Assembly: GCA_012845835.1 (NCBI GenBank)
Contig: JABAKD010000016.1
Location: 22,001,182-22,065,181 of the forward strand
Length of the DNA: 64,000 nt
Origin: Undaria pinnatifida
Lineage: Eukaryota > Sar > Phaeophyceae > Laminariales > Alariaceae
Direction: 5' to 3'
Part shown: positions 32,037-44,168 of the stretch, piece by piece
Position numbering within the stretch: the stretch's first letter is position 1
How the letters are laid out: each line of letters opens with the position of its first letter
Position numbers and translations under genes: made by a program
Notes under the pieces: model-generated
What the model was told of the DNA's origin: nothing
Seen by the model: the letters and a program-made list of their open reading frames with translations, nothing else
Databases searched by the model: none

Positions 32037-32548
32037 ATGGCCAGGTAGGTGTCGTCGCCGTCATGATTGCGGTCACCCAGCTCGGGGTTGCGTTACTTAG
32101 CTGTTATTTTATAATATGCGTTTCGTTCGGAAGACAACAACAAAAACATCATCCGCTTCCCCACTTCCCACCATGAAGCCTGACTAGATTGAATATGTTT
32201 TGCTGCTTTCGTCGCCACGGCAGTGTCACCAAGCGACGACTGGTTGGGGGAGCTGACAGGCCCTGATACTATACGCTTTCGCAGCGAGTGGGCGGCCACC
32301 CCGGCAACCTTCTTTGCTGTGACCCAGTTTGAGAGGCCTTTTTGTCATACCTGTTTCTCTCCTACTCGCATGAGTCCGAAAAATGTCTGCTTGCTGATAT
32401 TGATCGTGGGACACTGCTTCTAATGATTTTGTCTCCACAGCGCCACGTAATCCCTCCTGCTTCGAGGAGACAGCGGTTGCTACCATACTACAAGTACACA
32501 TTGGCGACGAGTCAGCCTTCGTTGTTTTTTGTGGTGCAGGCAACCTAG
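32037..32548 (+). CDS. Possible small three-exon gene, unknown function
   Basis: An ATG at 32,037 is followed at once by a strong donor (GCCAG|GTAGGT at 32,044/32,045). A second exon, best started after CACCAAG at about 32,232, reads SDDWLGELTGPDTIRFRSEW then ATPATFFAVTQFERPF. A third exon after TCTCCACAG (about 32,442) reads PSCFEETAVATILQVHIGDE then SAFVVFCGAGNLV and ends at TAA 32,546. The exon 2 donor (TTTTT|GTCATA near 32,342) is weak. The joined product would be about 76 residues. I do not recognise it. The 5' acceptor that looks stronger (CACGGCAG at 32,221) would give an early stop. Confidence 0.3.
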
Positions 32549-33100
32549 TCTAATGCTGCGTGTGCTCTGTTTCCTAACCATAGCCGATTGCGGTTCGCTG
32601 CTCAGGGTTTGGAGCTATTTTTGATGCTTCTTGACCAAGCAGGTTTTTCTGGTATTGTTTTAGCCGTCAACGTCTTTTATGCGGCTAAACTTCGGCATAC
32701 CCTGAGCAACGCTAACCCTGACCATTTTTCTGCACTTTCTTTTTCCTACCTCCTATGGATAACTTAATTCTTCTGTCGCGGAGCGCCAAATATAGATGAG
32801 GTCACTGGTTCAATGCACAGAGTCATCACACGTTCTTTTTTTTCTTGCCTACATGATACGTAAAATTCAGCATCTTTTTCGGCGGGAAGCCTGTCGTCTT
32901 CGACCTTAGATGCAACAATACATATTAAAGGCCGACGACGTGGTGTCTTCGCAACTTATCACGTTACCCACACCTATGCCCCTGGGCTCAGCATGAGCTC
33001 GGAGTCAGCATTGCTGTGCTGTAGGGTTGGTAGATGGGTCCATATATATATTTGTGTTTCGAACAAAGAGAGCAACTGAGAAAAATTGTGCTTGTATTCG
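32549..33100. other. No gene supported; inverted motif
   Basis: GCTCAGGGT at about 32,599 and ACCCTGAGC at about 32,699 could form a stem around about 95 nt. Confidence 0.35.
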
Positions 33101-34020
33101 CAATCCAGAGCGTGTAACCGCACACCAGATAACAATAATGTGAAAATGAAGCACACATATATATATGTTAACACTGCGGTAGACCATACTACCAACCTAC
33201 TACGCAGGGCATTTCGTGCCTACATGCCGTCTGCATGATCGCCTGACAACCTCTACCAAACGAAGTAGCAGATGCCAAAGAAGTAAAGTCATTGTGAACG
33301 GACACATGGAGCGTTCCTTCCAAACAATAACGATTTGCACGTCTCCCGCTCGTGTTCAATAGTGGTGACATTGCGTGACCACATCACCTCGCTTGTTGTT
33401 GTACTTGTAAGATGTATCTCTGTCTTCGAATTGGCGACCTCAGAGCCCCACATCGGCACGGTAAAAATCATGGGCGTAAATTTGCACATTTGAGCTAATA
33501 ATAACGTAAAAGGAAGAACAGGCAGATATATAAATTAAAATTTCGGTAGACCACACTACCAACCCATTACGTAGGGTATTTCTTACTTACCGTCTGCATG
33601 ATCGCCTCCCAACCTATGCCGAACGAAATGTGCCTAACGAAATAACGTAATTGAGCGCGGGTACACTAACGTATTATTTCAAAACACTAACGATTCGCAC
33701 TTCTGTCTCCCTCTCGTGCTCAATGGTGACGACATAGCATGATGACCACATCATCTCGCCTGTCTGTGGCATTTTGCAAAATGTATCTCTTACTCATAAT
33801 GAGCGATGTCAGAGCCCCACACCGGCACGGTAAATAATGGTAACTACATATTTGTAGCTATCGATTGAAGTATTCTATCTTGCGATCCATGTACAATAGC
33901 GAAAATTTTGGAGCTTTAACAGGTTGTTTACCACAATAAAATACTGTGTTGCATATCACACCTTAACTTAACATCTATCTGCTAGAATAATTTTCAAAAA
34001 CAGGCAGGGAATATAGGGGT
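33100..34020 (+). repeat. W repeat, two tandem units, locus 1
   Basis: Units share GCGGTAGACCA.ACTACCAACC, the CATGATCGCCT phrase, GTGGTGACATTGC, CACATCACCTCGC and CAGAGCCCCACA.CGG. Unit starts are near 33,170 and 33,532. Confidence 0.75.
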
Positions 34021-34059
34021 GTGTTCTTGCTACAACCGTCATTTTTATGTCCCCTTCGT

Positions 34060-35720
34060 TGATATATAGTTTCCGCGCATATTGAAGTGCCCCGCCCCAC
34101 CCCCTCCCCTCCCACCCCTCTTGTTCAAACGCCCTACATCAAATCAAAATCTGCCAGAGAGTCATCCCACGATAATAGGGGTTGCGACCAAGGCTACGGT
34201 AAGGGGGTACCCCCGTTTTCACTGGTGTGTTTGAGCCAGTCGCACGAGTGACTCTGTACCTCACGGATGAAAATGGTTTAGGCACTTGTTTTGGAGCAGC
34301 CTAGATTACCTTTGCATTGCGGATCGATTTCGTCAATATAAAACATGAAGAGAACGTAAAATCGCAAATATCAAAGGGGGTACTCGCGCGAGTGACCCCA
34401 AGCCACTGAAATTCAAGGCCCAAAAAAGGACCCCCCTACCGTAGCCTGGGTCTTGCACATTTCGCGCCAAAACGTCCTTGAACTTGGGCGATTGAGTTTC
34501 TCATGTATGTGAGGGACTGCCGGTGAATGAAGTAATTTGACGAGTACATTCGATTTTTGGGCTATGGCATAGAAGCTTGGTCGGGTTGTGCGACCGAATG
34601 CCTTCGGAGTCATTTTTCGGGTGAGATATGGAGTTCCTCATGTGAGGAGCTCAGGACGTTCTGATGCTCCAGAGTAGAAAAGACTAGCAGCCAGCTGATA
34701 TAACCTCATTATATTTCTAGCCATCTATGCCAGAGCTCAATTCCATTTCCGCCGCCCCCCACCCCCCCCCATCCCCCCTTTTTATTCTCCGCAGTTTTGC
34801 TCAGACGCCCCACCTAAAATCGAAGTCGGCCAGAGTAATAAACACACCTACGCAATTGAATGGCGTCATTATTATCCTAGTTATATTTGACGTGGCTTAC
34901 TCCCCCCGCCGCCCCCCCGCCCCGCCCCCGCCCCCCCCCCCCCTATCGCCCCCTCCTTCCCCACCACCTCCACGATCGCCTATACCCGCTAGACCACGCG
35001 TATCGCAAGCCCCTACTTATGTTCGAAATACGCGCGATCGGAGAATAACACACAGCTTGTAAATATGAGTTTCGGCAAAATCCTCGATTTCACAGCTGGA
35101 GCGTATTTTTAAACTACATGTGACCTTAAACTGTTAAACTCCGTTCCCTCCTTCCACCCGCCACCTCCCCCCCCCCCCCCCTGCCAGCCTCCTCTCTTTT
35201 TTTTCCCCCGCTCCTTAATGCTCAAACGCCCCACCTGACATCGAAATCTGCCAGAGTAATAAACACTTCCACGCACATGATGATGTCATCTCATTATACT
35301 TTTTGAGCCATCCATGCAGCTGCTTCAATTTATCCCACCCCCGCCCCCCAACGCCCCATCCTTCTCCACTACCCGCACCATCGCCTAGACCTAGCACCAC
35401 GCGTGTAGCAAACACCTACATTTATGAGACATAAATATGTTTAAGAAACCCTTGCACCCCCTCCCCCGCCACCCCCACCCCCTCGATCACTCCGCCCTCT
35501 CTTCACTGGTTGTACGACCTGCAGGATATACATGATAAACTGGTGCTTTCTTTCCAAAAGCGTCAGATTTATCCCCTTAAAGGATATAGTCTATAGTTTA
35601 ATCGCAGAGATTGAGTTACAATGTCTTGCCATATTTGATTTTGTCAACCTCTCCATACATCAAGGTCCGATTATTCACTGGAGAGTACAGTTCAAAATGC
35701 GAAATTTTGCGCGCATCTCG
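34060..35720 (+). repeat. Composite of Z repeat segments with C-rich tracts
   Basis: It repeats the order: TAGTTTCCGCGC, C-rich run, CAAACGCCC.ACCTAA, ATCTGCCAGAG, then the C-rich run again. A diverged mini-ORF (MSFGKILDFTAGAYF) starts at 35,065. The non-repeat insert at 34,140-34,690 has no gene. Confidence 0.65.
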
Positions 35721-36895
35721 CTCAGACGGCGGCTTTCGAACATAGTGATTTGACCGAAAAAATCTAGGGCACTGCCCACTTTGCTATTCTTAATCACTTG
35801 ACTCAGTAGCTCAGTGGTACATATGTGTGCATGGATTAACTTTGTATTAGAAGAAAGTTTGTACAACTTGGAGGAGTGGTGTATAAGCAATCATCGGGCT
35901 AATTCATGGGCACTGCACCCACACCCGATCTAGCGAACGATTTGGCGTTCATGCATGAAGTCAATTTCATTAACGTTATGAAAAATAGATATTTGCTCGA
36001 TACGAGAAACATTTTTGAACCCTTTTAAGTTTTTTTTACAGTACGGCAGTAAAACTAAGAGATTCATCGGTGACACAATTACGGTAGCACAAGGCCTACC
36101 AAATAGGAAAGGTCGCATTTTTTTTATCAAATATTTAAGCCGGAAGGAGAGGAGGGAGGGGTGTATGGTGGAATGCATCCGGAACACATCCCAGATGACG
36201 AGGGTAAGCAGGTTGCGAACCCTGCATCTATCACCAAAAAAGAAAAAGGGCAAACAGCGCATTTCCTCGATTTGGAGATTCTTCAAAGTACGCCTGGAGT
36301 ATCGCAAATTTGAATGTATGATAAACGGGACCACATAGAGACACTGAAGCAGTACCGTAGATACCCCCAAATTGAGACATCATCAATAAAAAAAGTGTTT
36401 GTATGCGACCCTCCATTGCCAACTTTGTCGATTTGCAATTAGGTGCTCGGAAATCCAGTTCTTCCAGGTAGCAGCTACTACCAGGTAAGTTGATTACGGG
36501 CATGATCCGACATAGTTATGCCAAGGGTTGTTCGCGGAGCAACTCTCTAATTTCCGCAGAACATTTTTTTTTTTATCACCGATAAAGCTGACGATTAATA
36601 GAGTGCATGACCCGGTTGTACGTTACAAGTATTGGTGGTTGGTCACAGAGGGAGTTTGAAGATGTGTCGAAGAAGAAGGTCAATCACCCTGGCATGATAG
36701 ACTGCTGAGTGATGAGTGAGTACGTCTTTGTACGTTACAAAATTTTCAAGAATGGTTGATTGAACTACAAAAGTTTTACATGATTTATGGGAATGGCCAC
36801 TTCGCCTGTCCCTCAACCTTTTCATGTCACAAAAGTGTCACACAGAGAAACGAACTACCGCCGTATATGGGAATAGATAAATAAATAAGCGGGGA
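35720..36895. other. Unassigned stretch with a tRNA-like motif and weak ORFs
   Basis: AGTAGCTCAGTGGTAC at about 35,808 is A-box-like, but no matched B box follows within range. A minus-strand frame (35,930-36,370, 146 aa) and a plus frame (36,015-36,338) overlap; neither has recognisable motifs. Confidence 0.3.
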
Positions 36896-36899
36896 GGCG

Positions 36900-36951
36900 G
36901 TACTGGAGCCTGTCCTGTGACCACGGACTCGATTGTGCGAGTTAATGTGAG

Positions 36952-36983
<32 letters not shown>

Positions 36984-36984
36984 C
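36900..36984 (+). repeat. AAC-tailed retroelement end, copy 2
   Basis: GGAGCCTGTCCTGTGACCAC...GTGAGAACAAC, followed by a pure AAC run to 36,984. Confidence 0.65.
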
Positions 36985-38400
36985 TTGCGTGGATATGTGG
37001 AAACGTAATAACGGAGACATATCTGTAGACATAGAACATGAGAGTGTAATGCCCCGTCATACTGGAGTAATCAATGTGTGTGGGCATGTTGAGATATGAG
37101 TTACGTGTGTGTAATACGATGCCATGATTTCGTGGATTCGAGTTAACCGGAAAAGGTGTGTAGATAACGTATGCTTCTTTGGGATGTTTGTGGGTTGGGA
37201 ATTGGGTGTATATGAGTATGGAAGTGTAAATGGACTGTTCATGTCGATTGCTTGGTGTGTGTGGGTTTAAAAAAGGGTGTATATATACGCATGGAAGTGT
37301 TCGAGCTATGTATGTACGTAGGTTACAACATCTTTAGTGAATACGTGACCAAAAGTGTTACGATACGTCTGAGAATTGCAACAATAAATTTAAAGTACTC
37401 TTCGCTTTTAATATCGTTCTGTATGTCTTTTTTTGTCCTTTCGACGAAGTCGATCAAAGAATGAAGTAATAAGTAAGACTCTCAGTTATAACAACCCAAA
37501 ACATACATTTATGATATACTCATCAAATAGGGTACCTAGGGCTGAAGTGTTTAAAAAAATCAACCACGCCGACAATCATGCCAAAACAGGGTAGATCAAC
37601 ATAAGCAACGAACGTTGCTGAGTCTGTATCACGCCGCAATTCAAGAGCTAGTCGTCGGCTTCAACCCCACTTATTTAATACATATTTGCAGCGTTAAAAC
37701 CCCCACAGCTCATTACATGTCACCCGCAAACATGTCGGGATCCAGCGATCGCACTGATGAAGCACCCCCTACTTCGTCCACAACAATGTATTCAATAAGC
37801 AGACTAGGGTTAGATAGAACCTTCTTGTAAACTTTCATTTTATGGTATCAACCCCAGCCTCGCTCAGTATTTGTATTCAACCCACACCGTTTAGCAAAGT
37901 AACGAAATACATAGTCAAACTGTGAACAGTAACGGCAATATAAGTATATTATGATGCCGCTATGACCAATAGTTGTCAAGGTTGGTTTTTGCATGATTAT
38001 CTTCAGGGATAAATATGCTTTCACCATGCTTGACAAACACCGCGAGAGGAAACGTTGAAATTCCTAACCGTTCCTCGCAACTTCGCCCCCCGAAGAAGTT
38101 TTCTCCGCGTACAAAAAACTTTTTGAAGATATGCACAACAGCCCCCCCCCAACAAAGGTAGGTCAATATGTATTCGAAAGCACCACTCTGAAAAAACACG
38201 ATAACTAAGCCTAGAACATCAACCAAAACATACACGTGTAGCAACAACCACGCGGACACAGAAAAATGTCCGCACACTAAAACCACATATACGTTCACAT
38301 ACGAAACGCAGTCAAAAGAAAGAACCCACATACGCTGGGTTCCAAATTGAGTTTCCTACGAGTCAGAATCATCACACAGTCTACATGTAGTCCTTGCACA
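36985..38400. other. No gene supported
   Basis: AT-rich. Short frames occur at 37,252-37,464 (plus), 37,615-37,830 (plus) and 37,960-38,331 (minus, hydrophobic). No repeat partner is in the window. Confidence 0.35.
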
Positions 38401-38403
38401 AGC

Positions 38404-39069
38404 CTAAAATGCGTCAAACTGCTCGTTGCCAAAGGACAGGTTTTCTAAGAACGTAAGAAGAACAGAACAAGAGAGGCGGTAATCACAGAAGCGCAGATTA
38501 TTATAGAATTCGCCTACCACATCACCTCCTTTGCGATTGGTTTTGGGAATCAGCGAATTGGGTCCAACGCATGGCCTTAGTGTTCTAGGTGGAGTGATAA
38601 GCGGTAGTAAAATGAAGTGCGCTGCTCGATAGCCTGTTTTTGACCGTCGGTATACCGAAGAATCTTCGGGCCGCGTATCCTCTGTATCAGGTGTGTGACG
38701 AATTATATTTGTCGTTTTCAAGCAAGCGGTTGCGTTGATATATACTACCTGGCTTGATATAAAGGAAAGGAACATCACTACGCGAGCACCTACTACACGG
38801 TAGGGCATGTTTTCATGAGCTCCACTAACAAGAGCACCAGACATGGACGCGACATCTACAGGACCAAAACATAGTCGACGACAGTGGGGAGAAAACAAGA
38901 CGTATAATCGTACACTAGATGAAAATAATGTAAAAAGAAGTACAGACAGATATGTTGACACTGCGGTTGACCACGTCACCAACGTATTGCGCAGGATATT
39001 TAGTGCCAACCTGCCGTCTGCATGATCGCCTGAAAACCTCAACCAAACGCAGTAGCATATGCCTAACAA
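38404..39069 (-). CDS. Hypothetical ORF, 221 aa, partly over a W repeat
   Basis: The longest single open frame outside copia. The N-terminal 80 or so residues are encoded by W-repeat DNA (38,820-39,069). The rest is single-copy here and has a soluble look (TPPRTLRPCVGPNSLIPK, then DVVGEFYNNLRF). The N-terminal portion is hydrophobic (YLSVLLFTLFSSSVRLYVLF). I do not recognise a family. A shorter gene starting inside, or chance, are alternatives. Confidence 0.25.
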   Translation of the reverse strand: MLGICYCVWLRFSGDHADGRLALNILRNTLVTWSTAVSTYLSVLLFTLFSSSVRLYVLFSPHCRRLCFGPVDVASMSGALVSGAHENMPYRVVGARVVMFLSFISSQVVYINATACLKTTNIIRHTPDTEDTRPEDSSVYRRSKTGYRAAHFILLPLITPPRTLRPCVGPNSLIPKTNRKGGDVVGEFYNNLRFCDYRLSCSVLLTFLENLSFGNEQFDAF

Positions 39070-39750
39070 AGTAAAGTCACCTTCGTGTTCAATGGCGGTG
39101 ACATTGCATGCTCACATCACTTGGCTTGCTGTATTTGAATGATGTATCTTTGTGTTAGAATGGGCGACCCCAGAGCCCCACATCGGAACGGTAAAATCAT
39201 CGGCGTAACAAACGGTAAACATCATGGGCTTAAAGTTGTACATTAGAGCCAATAATAGTGTGAAAAAGAAGTGCAGGCAGATATGTTGAAATTGCGGTAG
39301 ACCACCTTACCAACCAATTACCTAAGGTATTTTGTATATTTCATCTGCATTGTCGCCTCCCAACCTATGCCAAACGAAGTATGACTAACGAATGATTGTC
39401 ATTGAGTACGGGCACACCAAGCATTCCTTTCAAAACACTGACGATTCGGACTTCTTCCTATCGTGCTCAATAGTGGTGACATTGCATGACGAAATCACCT
39501 CGCCTGTTGTATTCCGCAATAGGCATGTCATTCACGTAGTTAGCGATGTCAGAAAGAAGTGGAAACTACATGGTTGTACCTATTGATTAAAATATTCTAT
39601 CCTGCGATCCATGTACAATAACAAATTACGAAGCTTCAACATATTGTTCACCACACCTAGCGATCGTGTTGCATACCATATGTATAATCAAATCTTGAAC
39701 AACATACAATGCCAAGCAGGTGATATTAAGGGATGTCGTCTTTCTACAAC
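38820..39750 (+). repeat. W repeat, two tandem units, locus 2
   Basis: Preceded by CAGACATGGACGCGACATCTACAGG, also found at 41,211. Unit starts are near 38,955 and 39,285. Confidence 0.75.
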
Positions 39751-39759
39751 CGTCAGCTT

Positions 39760-41190
39760 TGTCCCCTTTGAGGATTTATAGTTTCCGCGCACACATTGAA
39801 GTGCCCCGCTCGCCCCCGCCCCCCCGATCCCTCTTGTTCAAACGCTCTACCTAATATCAAAATCTGCCACAGTAGTAAACACTATCATCCAGCTGATATC
39901 ACCTTATTACCTTTCTAGCCATTCATGCCGTAGCTCTTAGTCATTTTCACCCCCCCTTCCCCCCGCCCTCCACTGTTTTTTTTTTTTTACCGCCCTTGTG
40001 TTCAAGCGCCGCACCAACAATCGAAATCGGCCAGAGTTATAAACGCTTCTACACACGATTGCCTAGACCTAGCACCACGCTTTTGTTAGCCCCTACATAT
40101 ATGCGTGATACGCGCGATCGGAGTATCTCACGCAAGCTCGCAGTAATGAGTTTTGACCACATCTTTGATCTCACAGCCGGAGTGTAATTGTTTTTATATG
40201 GGAGCTAAGCATCTTCAAAACCTCCCTCCCCACCCACCCCCCCCCCCCCCCCCACCCACCCACCCACCCCCCCGGCCCTCCCCGCCCACCCTTTCTTTTC
40301 CCCGCTCCCTCTCGCTCAAACGCTCCACCCAACAAAGAAATCAGACAGCGTATTAAACACTTCCACGCACTAGATATCACCTCATTATCTTTCCAGATCC
40401 ATCCATGCCGCTGGTGCAATCCCCCCCTCCATCCCAACGCCTCCTCCTTCCCTACCACCCGCACCATCGCCTAGATCTAACACCACGTGTATAGGAAACC
40501 CCTACATCTATGCGATCTGAAGATGTTGTTCACAAAACCCTTTCAACACCCCCCTCACCCGCCCCCCCCCACCCCCACCCTCACCTCCTGGCATGCTCCG
40601 CCCTCTCCTCACTTATTGTACAATTTACAGGATATGCATGATAAACTGGTGCGTTCTTTCCAAAACCATCCGATTTATTCCCTTGAAAGATTTATAGTTT
40701 CGACGAACAGATTGAGTTGCCCCGCCCGTCCCGTTCCCCCCTCATGATAAACTTGTGCATTCTTTTCAAAACCGTCCAATAGATCCCCTTGAAGGATTTA
40801 TATTTTAAACGCGCAGATTGGGTTGCCCAGCCCGTCCCGCACCCCCCCCTCCCCTCCTCTCCCTCTTCATTAAACCCAGTCCCTCACCGGTTATTCGACA
40901 TATAGGACCCAATTGCTAGACTTATGCATTTCCTTCCACAGCTGTCAGATGTTGTCCCTCTCGAAAACGGAGTAACATTGTTTACGCCCGCAAACAGAAT
41001 AACATCATCATGTTGACCCTGATACCTCAACTGTAGTTTCAAGCGGAGTCGCCAACCTATATCCTTGATGAGGACACACAAGCCATAATACGCGCGATCG
41101 GAGTTATCACACACAGGTTGAAAATATGTGCTTCGACAAACTCTTTCATCTCACAGCGGGAGTGTATTGATATTGATATAATATATATGT
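39760..41190 (+). repeat. Composite of Z repeat segments with C-rich tracts
   Basis: Several TTTCCGCGC/GAACAGATTGAGTTGCCCCGC segments, C runs (for example 40,238-40,252) and mini-ORF ends at 40,146 (MSFDHIFDLTAGV) and 41,126 (diverged). Confidence 0.7.
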
Positions 41191-41194
41191 ACAC

Positions 41195-41875
41195 CACTAA
41201 CAAGAGCACCAGACATGGACGCGACATCTACAGGGACTACAACATCCTCGACGACAGTGGGTAGAAAACAGGACGTATAATCGTACACAATAGTCTATAA
41301 TAATGTAAAGACTAAGTACAGACAGGTATGTTAACACCGCGGTAAACCACACGACCAACCTATTACGCAGGGTATTTCGTGCCTCCATCTGTTTACATGA
41401 TTGCATGACAACCTCTACCATACCAAACGTAGTAGCATATGCCTAACGAAGTAAAGTCACCGTCGCGTTTAATAGTGGTGACATCGCATGTCCACGTGAG
41501 ACAACCTCTACAAAACGCAGTAGCATATGCCTAACGAAGTAACGTCACCCTCGCGTTCAATAGTAGTGACATCGCGTATATATGACATCGCATGCCCATC
41601 TCGCCTGCTGTATTTGTAAGATGTATCTCTGTCTGACAATTGGCGACCTCAGAGCCCCACAGCGGCACGGTAAAAATCATGGGCGTGAAATCGTACATTT
41701 GAGACAATAATAACTTGAAAAGGAAGCACAGGCAGATCTGATAAAATTGCGGTAAACCACACTGCCGACCCATTGCATACCCACCTGAGACGACCTTCAC
41801 GAAACACAGTACTACATACTTAACGAAGTAAAGTCACGCTCGCGGGCAATAGTGGTGACATCGCATATATACTTT
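41195..41875 (+). repeat. W repeat, locus 3, with internal duplication
   Basis: Units start near 41,330 and 41,737; an internal copy of CGAAGTAA.GTCACC..CGCG phrases repeats at about 41,447, 41,537 and 41,827. Confidence 0.7.
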
Positions 41876-42230
41876 ACAGCTGTCAAATTTTGTCCCCCTC
41901 AGAAACGGGGTTTATAGTTTCCGCGCACAGACTGACAAAAATCACCCTGTTGACCCTGATAGCTACACTGTAGTGTTGTAAGGGGGGTCGCCGACCTATA
42001 TTCTTAATGAGGACACACAACTCGTAATACGCGCGATCGGAGTATCACACACAGCTTGCGAAGATGAGTTTCGACGAAATCTTCGATCTCCCAGCTGGAG
42101 TGTATTTTCATTCTTTATAATATATATACTCGTAATGCGCGCGATCGGAGTATCACACACATCTTGCAAAGATGAGTTTCGACGAAATCTTCGATCTCAC
42201 AGCTGGAGTGTACTTTGATTTTTATAATAT
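41876..42230 (+). repeat. Z repeat with a duplicated end, abutting the giant repeat
   Basis: CAGCTGTCAAATTTTGTCCC to the mini-ORF at 42,065, then a second copy of the last 110 bp with its mini-ORF at 42,172 (MSFDEIFDLTAGVYF). The latter frame runs on into the tRNA-like unit beyond and stays open to 42,354. Confidence 0.8.
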
Positions 42231-42239
42231 GGTAAACGA

Positions 42240-42665
42240 CAAAAATAACCATTCACAATGTTGTCAGCGCGCACGCTTGAAAAATAAGGCAAATATGAAG
42301 TCGGTGAGAATCGAACTCACGACACATACCACTACCCACAAATCTGTCACTTGACTCAGTAACACACACAGTTAGTGGGAATTGCAAAAAACCGACCAAA
42401 TATGTTTCCAGTTCGTCAATTAATTCTCACCGACTTCGTAAGAGCAATCTCCGGACAGCTATCCCCTCTCCACGTACAACAGTAAGTAGTACTCAGGAGA
42501 ACACTAACAACTCCCATAACCATTCATAACGTCCCCAGCGCGCACGCTCCTGAATACGAAATATGATTTGGGTTAGAATCGTGCTCACGACACGTTCTTC
42601 GTTGGTTCTATAGCACTATACCTTCTAACCCAAAGGAAACGACACAAAGCTGTAGTAGCTACGAT
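42240..42665 (-). repeat. tRNA-like units S3 and S2, right copy
   Basis: Minus-strand counterparts of 18,590-18,760 and 18,325-18,570, with B-box-like GAGTTCGATTCTCACC near 42,315 and GAGCACGATTCTAACC near 42,590. Confidence 0.65.
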
Positions 42666-42799
42666 AAGGCAAGCGCTCGGAGGCAGCTATGAAAAAAGCA
42701 TCGTCGGGGCCAAATTTAGATGCCAATTTAGAAATGACGCAAATTTGGCAATGTTGTCGCTTAACAATCGTTCAAGCTCTGCATATTCCAAGACCCAAG

Positions 42800-42990
42800 A
42801 AGAACTCGGGCGTGTACCGCCCAAAATCCAGAAAAAAAAAACGTACTCCTCTCTTGTCTCGCTCAGCGTCTATGCGTTCAGGTTGATGTGCGGAACAGAT
42901 ACGGCAACGCGAGGGGCGTTGGAGCCGCCGAGACGGCGCTCGAACGAAGCTATTCGACCGACAACTCCAGGTCGGAGAATCTCACACTCC
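42800..42990 (-). repeat. X repeat, partial, minus
   Basis: Counterpart of 17,965-18,190. Confidence 0.65.
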
Positions 42991-42999
42991 TCCTGCAGA

Positions 43000-43880
43000 C
43001 GTTTTTTTTTGCGTGATAAAGGCGCGCAAAAAAACGGTTATGAGCCTATCTACATCAGATTGACGTGCAAACCAAGCACGCTCGAAATATAGAACGTTTC
43101 ATCAGCACCAACCGTAAAAATTTGTAAGACGCATTAGAGGGATCTAATATTCATAATGGTATAACCCGCGTTCTTCTGGACGTATCACGTTCGTCTTGTC
43201 GCCTTCCTAATCATCTTGCATGGCATCCATCACAACTATTCGCAATTTTCCCGTGATTTATTCGTCCAAGCCCTGCAGCCGTCAAGCAAAACAACCGTAA
43301 TTTGGATGGTTCATTGCATAATAGGTAGATAGAGCAAAAACCTTGGCCTATTTGGTCAAAGCCTACTAACTAATTTCGCAATTGATTACGCGGTCGCAAT
43401 TCGGATAGTCATTTGCATCATGTAGGTTACCTTGTTATATCATTTTTTGCGAAGGGTGTCCGTCTAGATTTTACTCCCTACATAATGTTATTTGCCTGCC
43501 GTCGTTCCCGGCCGCAGGGAACCTTTCGCAGATGTCGTAGTGTATGTGTGTACAAAAAGCACGTCATCGCTGACGCGTTATTTGTATATTTCCTCTTGTA
43601 GGTTGTCCATCGTTGTTGTACTTTGTTGTTGGTGCCTTTCTCAGTAGTATTTTATCAAATGTAATATTTTCATGTGCGTGTTCACCCGAAGTTACACACA
43701 TTCTTCAAACCAAATTCCTGCACACGTTTTTTGGGTAAGAAGGTCAGGCCAAAAAACGATTTTGAGCCTATATCAGGTTGACGTGTAGACCAAGCACGCG
43801 CGAAAGGAGAAATACTTCAACTGTACCAAAATCAATAAAATGAACAATAATTAGAACGATATTCTACTGGTATTATAACA
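43000..43880 (-). repeat. M module, copy 4 (minus), with interrupted mini-ORF
   Basis: The mini-ORF starts at 43,610 on the minus strand (MDNLQEEIYK, then a TAA, then RVSDDVLF, YTTTS, GSLRP); its tail is diverged and stops early. It shares the TTGCTTGACG..TGC and TACGTAG phrases. Confidence 0.7.
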
Positions 43881-43899
43881 CGCGCTCAAGCCGTACAAA

Positions 43900-44168
43900 C
43901 GTCAAGCAAAACAAACCCTCGTGTGTATACCACCGCAAAAATTAAATATTTGGAAACTAGATACCGTTCGGAATTGATATCAATACTGGATATTATCCAG
44001 ACGCTGGAGACGTTAAGGTACAACCGACGTCGCAAGAATACTTCATCAAAATAAAACATTTTGGATACTTCTCTCTTTCCTCGCTCAACATCCATCCGCG
44101 TTCCCATTGAGGTGCCCAACAGACAAGGAGGGGCGAAGGGCGTTGGAGATGCCCCCCGAAGAATTTTA
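43900..44168 (-). repeat. X repeat, minus, cut by copia
   Basis: Colinear with 15,330-15,620 until its 5' portion, which is replaced by the 5' LTR boundary at 44,169. Confidence 0.7.

Noticed and set aside
36951-36984. Telomere-like repeat
   Set aside because: AAC runs follow a shared retroelement end and are not a telomere unit.
38404-39069. A confident 221-aa gene
   Set aside because: Its N-terminal part is repeat DNA present in three loci; no motif or second copy of the unique part supports it.
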